Of a DNA stretch of 64,000 nucleotides, positions 48,853 through 58,658 are shown piece after piece. Location: positions 348,501 to 412,500 of the forward strand of contig NZ_JALJCW010000001.1 in NCBI RefSeq assembly GCF_023634025.1, read 5' to 3'. Made by a program: the position numbers and the translations under genes. This DNA comes from Hanstruepera flava (GTDB lineage Bacteria > Bacteroidota > Bacteroidia > Flavobacteriales > Flavobacteriaceae). The notes under the pieces are model-generated. The model was given only the letters and a program-made list of their open reading frames with translations, was not told the origin of the DNA and did not search any database. Numbering within the stretch: position 1 is the first letter of the stretch; every line of letters starts with the position of its first letter.

Positions 48853-49206
48853 ATGGAATCTTTAGTAAAATTTGTACAAGACGAGTTTGTAACAAGAAAA
48901 GATTTTCCAGAGTTTAGCGCTGGAGACACTATTACGGTTTATTACGAAATTAAGGAAGGTAATAAAACACGTACACAGTTTTTTAGAGGTGTTGTAATTC
49001 AAAGAAGAGGTACTGGAACTTCTGAAACCTTTACCATTAGAAAAATGTCTGGAACTATTGGTGTAGAACGTATTTTCCCAGTAAACATGCCAGCATTACA
49101 AAAAGTTGAAGTTAACAAACGTGGTAGCGTACGTAGAGCACGTATCTATTACTTCAGAGGCTTGACTGGTAAGAAAGCAAGAATTAAAGAAAGTATGAAA
49201 CGTTAA
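48853..49206 (+). CDS. rplS: 50S ribosomal protein L19
   Basis: 117 residues. L19 lies at the 30S-50S interface of the ribosome. Typical segments: DFPEFSAGDTITVYYEIKEG, RTQFFRGVVIQRRG, TFTIRKMSGTIGVERIFPVNMP and RRARIYYFRGLTGKKARIKE. Has its own well-formed promoter and a terminator 24 bases after the stop. The long leader is AT-rich and could carry translational control, but no known motif is seen. Confidence 0.97.
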   Translation: MESLVKFVQDEFVTRKDFPEFSAGDTITVYYEIKEGNKTRTQFFRGVVIQRRGTGTSETFTIRKMSGTIGVERIFPVNMPALQKVEVNKRGSVRRARIYYFRGLTGKKARIKESMKR

Positions 49207-49229
49207 TAATTAGTTGATAACGTTGAAAG

Positions 49230-49247
49230 GCCCTGTTTTTACAGGGC
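49230..49247 (+). terminator. Intrinsic terminator behind rplS
   Basis: GCCCTGT (49230-49236) pairs with ACAGGGC (49241-49247), loop TTTT, followed by seven T. Confidence 0.9.
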
Positions 49248-49313
49248 TTTTTTTATTAACAAAAGTTAATAACTCAAGTTTATAAACAGTTGATATCTAA
49301 TAGCTTAAAAAAT

Positions 49314-49343
49314 TTGGAATTTTAAAAAGCTGTTCTATATTAG
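49314..49343 (+). promoter_or_regulatory. Predicted promoter of the candidate non-coding RNA
   Basis: TTG (49314-49316), exactly 19 bases of spacer, then TATATTAG (49336-49343), which differs from TAnnTTTG at one base. The spacing equals that of the rplS promoter. Predicted start near 49349. Confidence 0.5.
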
Positions 49344-49348
49344 CAGAA

Positions 49349-49862
49349 GGATTAAGGGACAACTTCGGTTGGTTTTCGTTTGAAAATAACAAATTAGTCT
49401 TTAATTCCAGTAAAGTAACGTTCTTTATCATAGATTGTTTTTTGAGGTTTTGAGGTAGCATGTGTAAGCGTGTTTAACTAAAAAATCATGAAGCTTAAAA
49501 ACGTACTGTATGTTTAGGCAGGTAGTAGCTGTTTAAGTGGAAAGTTTCTAAATATAGGTGAGACCGAAAGTGATAGCCTGTTGACGAGACAATGTTTTTA
49601 AAGTTGCAAACCATGAAAATTGGCGTGTAAACAGAAAGAACATCAAGAAAAGCAATTAAACGAAACATTTTAGCAACAGGTCAATACATTTTGAAAGTTG
49701 CAGTTAACAAGTGTTTCATTTGAGTTAGTTTAGCTTGAATTGAAAAGGTTGAAGCAATTTAACAATGATAGTAGCAATAGTATCTAGATCACGCAAAACT
49801 AATTTCAAAGAAAGCCATATCAATATCAGGTGTACATCTGAAGTGATATGGCTTTTGTTTTT
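49349..49862 (+). ncRNA. Candidate long non-coding RNA of about 510 nt
   Basis: The stretch 49207-49906 has no plausible gene; the only open frames are short and lack any protein character. Between a well-spaced promoter-like motif (49314-49343) and a strong terminator (49811-49855) lie about 510 bases with hairpins: CAAC-UUCG-GUUG at 49360-49371 (a C(UUCG)G tetraloop close to the predicted 5' end), and AAACGTA/TATGTTT at 49499-49515 with a 3-base loop and one G-U pair. The 9-mer AAAGTTGCA occurs at 49600 and 49694. The conserved motifs of RNase P RNA and the 3' tRNA-like end of tmRNA were looked for and are absent. Could instead be a decayed gene or a long leader of the pentapeptide gene. 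The call is inference. Confidence 0.4.
49811..49855 (+). terminator. Strong intrinsic terminator ending the candidate RNA
   Basis: AAAGCCATATCA (49811-49822) pairs perfectly with TGATATGGCTTT (49844-49855), with a further inner stem (CAGGTG/CATCTG) and a T-rich tail (TTTTGTTTTTTC). It lies before the pentapeptide gene, so it must end an upstream transcript other than that of rplS, which already has its own terminator. Confidence 0.85.
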
Positions 49863-49906
49863 TCTAATCGTTGGTTTTGTATCTTTATGCTTACAAAAAA
49901 CAAAAC

Positions 49907-50479
49907 ATGTCCTTACCTTTTATTGCCGACAAGACATTCGAAAAAAAAGACTATCGGAAAGAAAGCCTTACCAAGGCAGAATACGACAACTGTATCTTTA
50001 TTAATTGCGATTTTACAGACTCATATCTATCTGCCGTATCCTTTACCGATTGTCAATTTAAGGACTGTAACTTAAGCGGCATTAAAGTTAAGGACGCCAC
50101 TTTTAAAGATGTTCTATTTTCGCATTGTAAACTTTTAGGAATTAATTTTTACGAGTGTAGTGATTTTCTTTTTTCTTTTGAAGCGCATCATTCCTTGTTT
50201 AGTTTTTCTTCGTTTTTTAATAAAAACTTAAATCAAACACGCTTTAGCCATTGCGTTCTTGAAAAAGTGGATTTCACCAATGCCAACCTATCGAAATCTT
50301 GTTTTGATCATTCCGATTTAAAGCATGCTACATTTGACAATACCAATCTGAAAAAAGCCGATTTAGTAACTGCCACCAATTTTAATATTAACCCTGAAAA
50401 CAACGTTATTGAATATGCCAAATTCTCAAAAGAAGGTGCTCTTACATTACTAAACGCTTTTAAAGTTATTATTGAGTAG
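49907..50479 (+). CDS. Pentapeptide-repeat protein
   Basis: 190 residues made mainly of pentapeptide-like units (A/C-D/N-L/F-x-x): CIFINCDFTDSYLSAVSFTDC, QFKDCNLSGIKVKDATFKDVLFSHC, later CVLEKVDFTNANLSKSCFDHSDLKHATFDNTNLKKADL. This predicts a right-handed quadrilateral beta helix. Some members bind DNA gyrase and resemble DNA in shape (Qnr type); such a role is not shown here. The ATG at 49907 is chosen; the frame is open to 49871 but that part is close to the terminator of the preceding element. Confidence 0.85.
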   Translation: MSLPFIADKTFEKKDYRKESLTKAEYDNCIFINCDFTDSYLSAVSFTDCQFKDCNLSGIKVKDATFKDVLFSHCKLLGINFYECSDFLFSFEAHHSLFSFSSFFNKNLNQTRFSHCVLEKVDFTNANLSKSCFDHSDLKHATFDNTNLKKADLVTATNFNINPENNVIEYAKFSKEGALTLLNAFKVIIE

Positions 50480-50531
50480 AATAGCAGATATTTTTATGAT
50501 TTTTTTAAGACTCATAAATTAAACTTACAAA

Positions 50532-50539
50532 TAGCTTTG
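50532..50539 (+). promoter_or_regulatory. Predicted promoter of the RND efflux operon, -7 element
   Basis: TAGCTTTG matches TAnnTTTG, 28 bases before the ATG of the adaptor gene. Confidence 0.45.
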
Positions 50540-50567
50540 TAGTCTTAAAAGTACTTAACCATCATTT

Positions 50568-51692
50568 ATGCGTAACGTAATTCTCTCCATAATTGGAATT
50601 TTAGTTATTATTGGTTCTTTTTTTGTTGCCAAAAAATTAATTGACAATAAAACCAAACCTAAACCAGTAGCTAATAAGATAGTCAAAACGGTTTTTACAG
50701 ACACCGTACAAAACACCACAATTGATATTATTATTCCTGCAAATGGCAGGTTAACCGCCAAACGTCGTGTTGAACTCTATGCAGAAGTTCAAGGGATTTT
50801 TAAATCAGGGAACAAGCTATTTAAACCTGGACAGAACTATAAAAAAGGGGAAACTCTTATTCGCATGGATGCTTCAGAATATTATGCCAGTGTACAATCG
50901 GCCAAAAGCAACTTATACAATTCCATTGCAGCTATAATGCCCGATATTCGTTTGGATTTTCCAGACATGTACCAAAAATGGCAAAAATATTTAAACAGTT
51001 TCAACCTTAATAACTCCACACCAAAGCTTCCAGAAATTACATCTGATAAGGAAAACTATTTTATTACGGGTCGTGGTATTATTTCTAACTACTACAACGT
51101 AAAAAATTTAGAACAGCGTTTGGCAAAATATAATATCTCTGCTCCTTTTAGTGGTATTTTAACCGAAGCATTGGTTACAGAAGGCTCCTTAATTAGAAGC
51201 GGCCAAAAGCTAGGTGAGTATATAGATCCAAGTGTGTACGAAATGGAAGTTGCTTTAAGTAAGGCCTATGCTAGTCTCTTAAAGGTTGGCGAGCCTGTTA
51301 CTTTAAGTAATTTAGAACATACCGAAAGTTATACAGGCAAAGTTTCTAGGGTGAATGGAAGTATAGATGCTACAACACAAACCATTACCGCGTTTATTGA
51401 AGTTTCGAATGAGAATCTTAAAGAAGGTATGTATCTTGAAGCCAATTTAAATGCTAAAGAGGAACCTAATGCCATTGAAGTTAATAGAAATTTAATGCTT
51501 GATAGCGATCAAATTTTTATTGTAAGAGATAGTGTGTTAGATGTTATAGATGTAAAACCCATTTTTTACTCCGAGACCAAAGTGGTTTTAAAAAATGTAC
51601 CAGATGGTACTATTATATTGGAAAAGCCTGTAGTTGGTGCATACTCTGGCATGCTTGTTCAGCCCTTTGTTGACAATAAAAACAGTCAATAA
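50568..51692 (+). CDS. RND efflux periplasmic adaptor (MFP) protein
   Basis: 374 residues with an N-terminal membrane helix (about 2-22). The membrane-fusion layout is seen: lipoyl-like half (IIPANGRLTAKRRVELYAEVQGIF, LFKPGQNYKKGETLIRMD), a short helical hairpin (about 105-175), the second lipoyl half (LAKYNISAPFSGILTEALVTEGSLIRSGQKLGEYI) and the beta-barrel. It links the pump in the inner membrane with the TolC-type channel. Two bases separate it from the pump gene. Substrate unknown. Confidence 0.92.
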   Translation: MRNVILSIIGILVIIGSFFVAKKLIDNKTKPKPVANKIVKTVFTDTVQNTTIDIIIPANGRLTAKRRVELYAEVQGIFKSGNKLFKPGQNYKKGETLIRMDASEYYASVQSAKSNLYNSIAAIMPDIRLDFPDMYQKWQKYLNSFNLNNSTPKLPEITSDKENYFITGRGIISNYYNVKNLEQRLAKYNISAPFSGILTEALVTEGSLIRSGQKLGEYIDPSVYEMEVALSKAYASLLKVGEPVTLSNLEHTESYTGKVSRVNGSIDATTQTITAFIEVSNENLKEGMYLEANLNAKEEPNAIEVNRNLMLDSDQIFIVRDSVLDVIDVKPIFYSETKVVLKNVPDGTIILEKPVVGAYSGMLVQPFVDNKNSQ

Positions 51693-51694
51693 TC

Positions 51695-54600
51695 ATGAGG
51701 AAAATAATCGCTTATTTTATACGGTATCATGTCGCTGTAAATGTTTTCATTATAGCATTTTTCGTATTTGGTGTTTTAGGAATTATGTCACTTAAATCGT
51801 CATTTTTCCCTCTAGTTGATTCTAAAATCATTAATGTTAACATCACCTATCCAGGAGCTTCGCCGCAGGAAATTGAAGAAGGTATCGTTCTACAAATTGA
51901 GGATAACCTAAAAGGGTTAAAAGGGATTGATAGGGTAACATCTACCTCTAGAGAAAACAGCGGAACTATTACGGTTGAAATTGAAAAAGGCGAAAACATC
52001 GATTTCATGCTTTTAGAAGTAAAAAACGCCGTAGATAGAGTACCTTCTTTCCCAACAGGTATGGAGCCGCTTGTGGTATCAAAGCAAGAAGCTATTCGAG
52101 AAACCATATCTTTTGCTTTAAGCGGAAATGATGTGCCTCTAAAAACTTTAAAGCAATTAGGTAGGCAAATAGAAAATGACTTAAGAGCCATTGATGGTAT
52201 TTCTCAAGTAAGTGTTACAGGTTATCCAGATGAGGAAATTGAAATAGCCGTAAACGAAACCAATTTACTGGCTTATGATATTACATTCTCTGAAGTTGCC
52301 CAAGCTGTTGCCTCTTCAAATATTTTGATTACCGGTGGAAATATTAAAACTAATGCAGAAGAGTATTTAATTCGCGCCAATAACCGTTCGTATTATGGTG
52401 ACAAGCTTTCCAATATTGTTATAAGAGCTACACCTAATGGAAGAACTGTTCGCCTAAAAGATGTAGCTATAATAAGAGATCGATTTTCCGAAACACCAAA
52501 TGCTACCTATTTTAATCAACAATTAGCCATTAACATTTCGGTAACCAGTACCAATACTGAAGATTTAATTTCTTCAGCAGATAAAGTCAAAGAGTATATT
52601 GAAACTTACAACCAAAAACATGAGAACGTTGAGCTAAATGTGGTAAGAGACTTATCCATTACGCTAAACCAACGTACACAGTTATTAACCGAAAATGCCC
52701 TTATTGGTATGTTGCTCGTTTTGGTGTTTTTGTCTTTATTTTTAAATACACGCCTAGCATTTTGGGTTGCGTTTGGATTGCCTATTTCATTTTTAGGCAT
52801 GTTTATTTTTGCAGGACAATTTGATGTGACCATAAATGTACTTTCCTTATTCGGAATGATTATCGTAATCGGTATTTTGGTGGATGATGGAATTGTAATT
52901 GCCGAAAATATTTATCAACATTACGAAAAAGGAAAATCACCGATTCAAGCTGCCATAGATGGCACCATGGAAGTAATTCCTCCTGTGGTATCAGCAATTA
53001 TTACAACCTTATTGGCCTTTTCATTATTCTTATTTTTAGAAAGCAGAATTGGCGAGTTTTTTAGTGAGGTTTCTGTAATTGTTATTCTAACATTAGCTGT
53101 TTCGTTAATTGAAGCCTTAATTATCTTACCTGCACATTTAGCGCACTCTAAAGCCTTAAGAAAGCAAAACAAAGATGAAAATCTCTCAAAAGTAAAACAG
53201 TTTTTTGCTAAAATGAGAGGTATTAATGCAATTGGTGACAGAATCATGAAGTTTTTAAGAGATAAACTATATACACCTGTTCTCAACTTTGTATTGGAGT
53301 TTAAAGTACTTTCTCTTGGAATTTTTGTTTCACTGTTAGTATTAACATTTGGCTCAATTGGCGGTGGCGTTATTGGTGTTACGCTCTTCCCTTCTATTGC
53401 CAGCGACCGTGTTTCTATTGAATTGGATATGCCTAACGGAACAAATGTTAGTGTGACTGATTCAATCATCTCTATGATAGAGGAAAAAGCATTGGTTGCC
53501 AATAAAGAGTTTACCGAAGAATATCTTAACGGAACTGGAAAAGAATTGTTTGAAAATACTATTTTGTCCCTAAATAGCAGCTCAAGTGCCAGCTTAACGA
53601 TCAATATGTTACCAGGCGAAGAAAGACCTGATGAAATAAATGCTTCGTTGGTAGCTAACAGAGTTCGTGAGTTAGTTGGTCCTGTTTTAGGTACTGAACG
53701 TTTAATTTTTGGTTCAGGAGGAAATTTTGGTGGAAGTCCTGTATCGGTTGCATTATTAGGTAATAATATTCAAGAGTTGAAAGCTGCTAAACAGGAGTTA
53801 AAAGAAGTTTTAGAAAAAAATCCGCTACTTAAAGATATTGAAGACAACGATCCTGCTGGAATAAAAGAGATACGTTTAGAGTTAAAAGAAAGTGCCTACC
53901 TGCTTGGCTTGGATCTCTCAACCGTTATGTTTCAAATTCGATCAGGTTTTTTTGGTAGACAAGCTCAACGTTTTCAAAGAGGTCAAGATGAAATAAAAGT
54001 TTGGGTCCGTTATGACCGAGATAACCGTGCATCTCTAAACAATTTGGAAGACATGCGTATTGTTACGCCTTCTGGTGAACGTGTTACTCTTAAGGATATT
54101 GCTACCTATACTATTGAACGTGGTGATGTAGCAATTAACCATTTAGATGGAAAACGTGAAATTAGAATTTCAGCAGACCTTAAAGACCCAAGCACTAGCA
54201 ATACGGATATTTTAGAGGATATTAGAACCGTTACCATTCCAGAATTACAATCAAAATATCCAACAATTACAGCGTCATTTGAAGGACAGAATCGTGAAGC
54301 ACAAAAGCTTAATTCATCGCTCGCAGCTGCAGGAATTCCTATTTTATTTCTCATTTATGTAACCATAGCTTTTACGTTCAGAAGTTACAGCCAACCTATT
54401 TTGTTACTATTGTTAGTACCATTTAGCTTGACGGCTGTTGCTTGGGGACATTGGTTACTTGGCTTTTCTGTAAACATACTTTCCCTTTTGGGAATTATTG
54501 CCCTTATAGGTATTATGGTAAACGATGGTCTTGTTTTAATTGGGAAGTTCAACACCAATCTTAGAGAAGGTATGTCTTTTGACACTGCTTTGACTGAAGC

Positions 54601-54892
54601 TGGAAAGTCTAGGTTTAGGGCTATTTTTTTAACCTCCTTAACAACTATTGCAGGATTGGCACCTTTGCTTCTGGAAAAAAGTAGACAAGCACAGTTTTTG
54701 AAACCTATGGCTATTTCCATTTCATTTGGAATTGGTTATGCTACCATTTTAACACTTTTAGTTTTACCACTGTTTTTAGCTTTCAACAATAGCATAAAGA
54801 AGAATGCAAAATGGTTATATACCAATAAACCAGTGAGTAAAGAGGAAGTTGAACGTGCTATTAAAGAACAAAAAGAAGAACATGAGCACTAA
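51695..54892 (+). CDS. RND-family efflux pump (AcrB/HAE type)
   Basis: 1065 residues. The RND pattern is complete: first membrane helix (about 10-32), periplasmic porter loop with LKSSFFPLVDSKIINVNITYPGASPQEIEEGI, helices II-VI at about 340-480 (GMIIVIGILVDDGIVIAENI contains the proton-relay Asp pair region), helix VII and a second large loop (VTLFPSIASDRVSIELDMPNGT), and helices VIII-XII near the end (LLGIIALIGIMVNDGLVLIGKFN). It expels lipophilic compounds by proton exchange. Its last 11 bases overlap the start of the TolC gene. Confidence 0.95.
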   Translation: MRKIIAYFIRYHVAVNVFIIAFFVFGVLGIMSLKSSFFPLVDSKIINVNITYPGASPQEIEEGIVLQIEDNLKGLKGIDRVTSTSRENSGTITVEIEKGENIDFMLLEVKNAVDRVPSFPTGMEPLVVSKQEAIRETISFALSGNDVPLKTLKQLGRQIENDLRAIDGISQVSVTGYPDEEIEIAVNETNLLAYDITFSEVAQAVASSNILITGGNIKTNAEEYLIRANNRSYYGDKLSNIVIRATPNGRTVRLKDVAIIRDRFSETPNATYFNQQLAINISVTSTNTEDLISSADKVKEYIETYNQKHENVELNVVRDLSITLNQRTQLLTENALIGMLLVLVFLSLFLNTRLAFWVAFGLPISFLGMFIFAGQFDVTINVLSLFGMIIVIGILVDDGIVIAENIYQHYEKGKSPIQAAIDGTMEVIPPVVSAIITTLLAFSLFLFLESRIGEFFSEVSVIVILTLAVSLIEALIILPAHLAHSKALRKQNKDENLSKVKQFFAKMRGINAIGDRIMKFLRDKLYTPVLNFVLEFKVLSLGIFVSLLVLTFGSIGGGVIGVTLFPSIASDRVSIELDMPNGTNVSVTDSIISMIEEKALVANKEFTEEYLNGTGKELFENTILSLNSSSSASLTINMLPGEERPDEINASLVANRVRELVGPVLGTERLIFGSGGNFGGSPVSVALLGNNIQELKAAKQELKEVLEKNPLLKDIEDNDPAGIKEIRLELKESAYLLGLDLSTVMFQIRSGFFGRQAQRFQRGQDEIKVWVRYDRDNRASLNNLEDMRIVTPSGERVTLKDIATYTIERGDVAINHLDGKREIRISADLKDPSTSNTDILEDIRTVTIPELQSKYPTITASFEGQNREAQKLNSSLAAAGIPILFLIYVTIAFTFRSYSQPILLLLLVPFSLTAVAWGHWLLGFSVNILSLLGIIALIGIMVNDGLVLIGKFNTNLREGMSFDTALTEAGKSRFRAIFLTSLTTIAGLAPLLLEKSRQAQFLKPMAISISFGIGYATILTLLVLPLFLAFNNSIKKNAKWLYTNKPVSKEEVERAIKEQKEEHEH

Positions 54893-56198
54893 AAATCTTA
54901 TTACATATAGCTTGTTATTGGTCATCATGCCTATATTTTCACAACAGCTTTTAACAACCGAAGAGGCATTTGAGCTGGCTTTAGAACATAATTACGGAAT
55001 AAAAATCACCAATAATAGTGTTGAGATTGCTGAAAATAATACTGATATTTTAAACTCTGGTTATCTACCTATAATTAATGGAAGTGCTGGTGCAAACTAC
55101 AATTTAGATAATACTGAAGCTAAATTTTCTAATGGAGAAACTACAACGCTATCAGGTGCTGAAAGTTCAAATTACAACGCAGCTTTAAATTTAAATTACA
55201 CTCTTTTTGATGGTATGGGCAGACAATATAATGTTCAGCGTTTAAAAGAAGAATACTCTCTCTCAAAACTAGAAGCTAGAGAAACTATTGAAAATGTTGT
55301 TTTGCAACTCTTTTCTGTCTATTATTCTGTTGCCAGAATTTCAGAAAACACCAATGTTTTAGAACAAACACTTAATATTTCAAAAGACAGACTAAAGCGT
55401 GCAGAATATCAATTTGAGTACGGCCAAGACACTAAGCTAGGCGTCCTTAACGCTCAAGTTGACATTAATAACGATAGTATTAATCTAATTAACATTAAGC
55501 AACAACTAAAAAACACAAAAAGAGATTTAAATGTTATTTTGGGAGCAAGCCTCATTGAAGATTTCAATGTAGAAACTGATATTGATTTCCTATTACAACT
55601 TAACAAAAATGACCTTCTTGATAAAACCAAAGCTAATAATGTGGCATTATTACAAGCCGATCAAAATATTTTAATTAGCGAAATAGATATAAAATCTAGC
55701 AAAGCACAATACTTACCCACTTTAGATTTAATTGGTTCTTATGGTTGGAATAAAAGTAACAACAATGCGGCTTCTTTTGTTTCAGAAGTCACCGGTAATG
55801 GTTTGTCCGGTGGACTACGCCTAAATTGGAATATTTTTGATGGTGGTAGCACAGCAACTCAAATAAAGAACACTAAAATTGTTTTAGAGAACCAAAAACT
55901 TTTAAAAGATGAGTTGATTATTAACATTGAACGTGACTTTAATAATGCTTGGGACGATTATCAAAATAAATTGGTTATATATAATGTTCAGGAAAACAAT
56001 ATTAAAACGTCTTTTGATAATTTTACCCGTACTGAAGAAAAGTACAAATTAGGTCAAGCTACCGCTTTAGAGTTCAGACAAGCTCAATTAAACCTTCGTA
56101 ATGCAGAAATTAGTAGAAATCAAGCTAAATATGAAGCTAAATTGGCAGAATTAAATGTACTTCAAATGAGTGGAGAATTACTCAATATTGATTTTTAA
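54882..56198 (+). CDS. TolC-family outer membrane channel
   Basis: 438 residues with a signal peptide (ending MPIFSQ, about 22). Two structural repeats of long helices and strands are seen, for example LTTEEAFELALEHNYGIKI and LSGGLRLNWNIFDGG; the latter is the usual LxxxxxxIFDGG segment of TolC proteins. It completes the three-part efflux system. I chose the ATG at 54882, which overlaps the pump gene by 11 bases; a longer frame from 54849 adds 11 residues that would precede the signal peptide. Confidence 0.92.
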   Translation: MSTKNLITYSLLLVIMPIFSQQLLTTEEAFELALEHNYGIKITNNSVEIAENNTDILNSGYLPIINGSAGANYNLDNTEAKFSNGETTTLSGAESSNYNAALNLNYTLFDGMGRQYNVQRLKEEYSLSKLEARETIENVVLQLFSVYYSVARISENTNVLEQTLNISKDRLKRAEYQFEYGQDTKLGVLNAQVDINNDSINLINIKQQLKNTKRDLNVILGASLIEDFNVETDIDFLLQLNKNDLLDKTKANNVALLQADQNILISEIDIKSSKAQYLPTLDLIGSYGWNKSNNNAASFVSEVTGNGLSGGLRLNWNIFDGGSTATQIKNTKIVLENQKLLKDELIINIERDFNNAWDDYQNKLVIYNVQENNIKTSFDNFTRTEEKYKLGQATALEFRQAQLNLRNAEISRNQAKYEAKLAELNVLQMSGELLNIDF

Positions 56199-56296
56199 CC
56201 AATTTTTTAAATCCATAACTTCAATACGTATTCTTTTATAATACTTTATTAACGCGTAGTTAATATAGTGCGGCTTTCCCATTCAAAAATCTTTAA

Positions 56297-58588
<2,292 letters not shown>

Positions 58589-58602
58589 ATATAAAGTTTA
58601 TC

Positions 58603-58630
58603 AAAAAAGCTCCTTATCAGGAGCTTTTTT
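58603..58630 (+). terminator. Intrinsic terminator behind icd
   Basis: AAAAAAGCTCCT (58603-58614) pairs with AGGAGCTTTTTT (58619-58630), loop TATC, ending in a T run. Confidence 0.9.
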
Positions 58631-58658
58631 TTATAATTTTAGTACAAAATTGTTCTGA

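Noticed and set aside
49207..49906. RNase P RNA or tmRNA
   Set aside because: The conserved RNase P block (GAGGAAAGTCC type) and the tRNA-like 3' end of tmRNA (GTTCRANTC ... CCA) were searched by eye and are absent on both strands.
49765..50075. Short open frames of 75-79 residues before and inside the pentapeptide gene
   Set aside because: They overlap the terminator or the pentapeptide gene in other frames and have no protein-like composition.
52606..54720. Minus-strand frames of 75-219 residues within the RND pump gene
   Set aside because: Antisense shadows of a complete, well-conserved pump gene.
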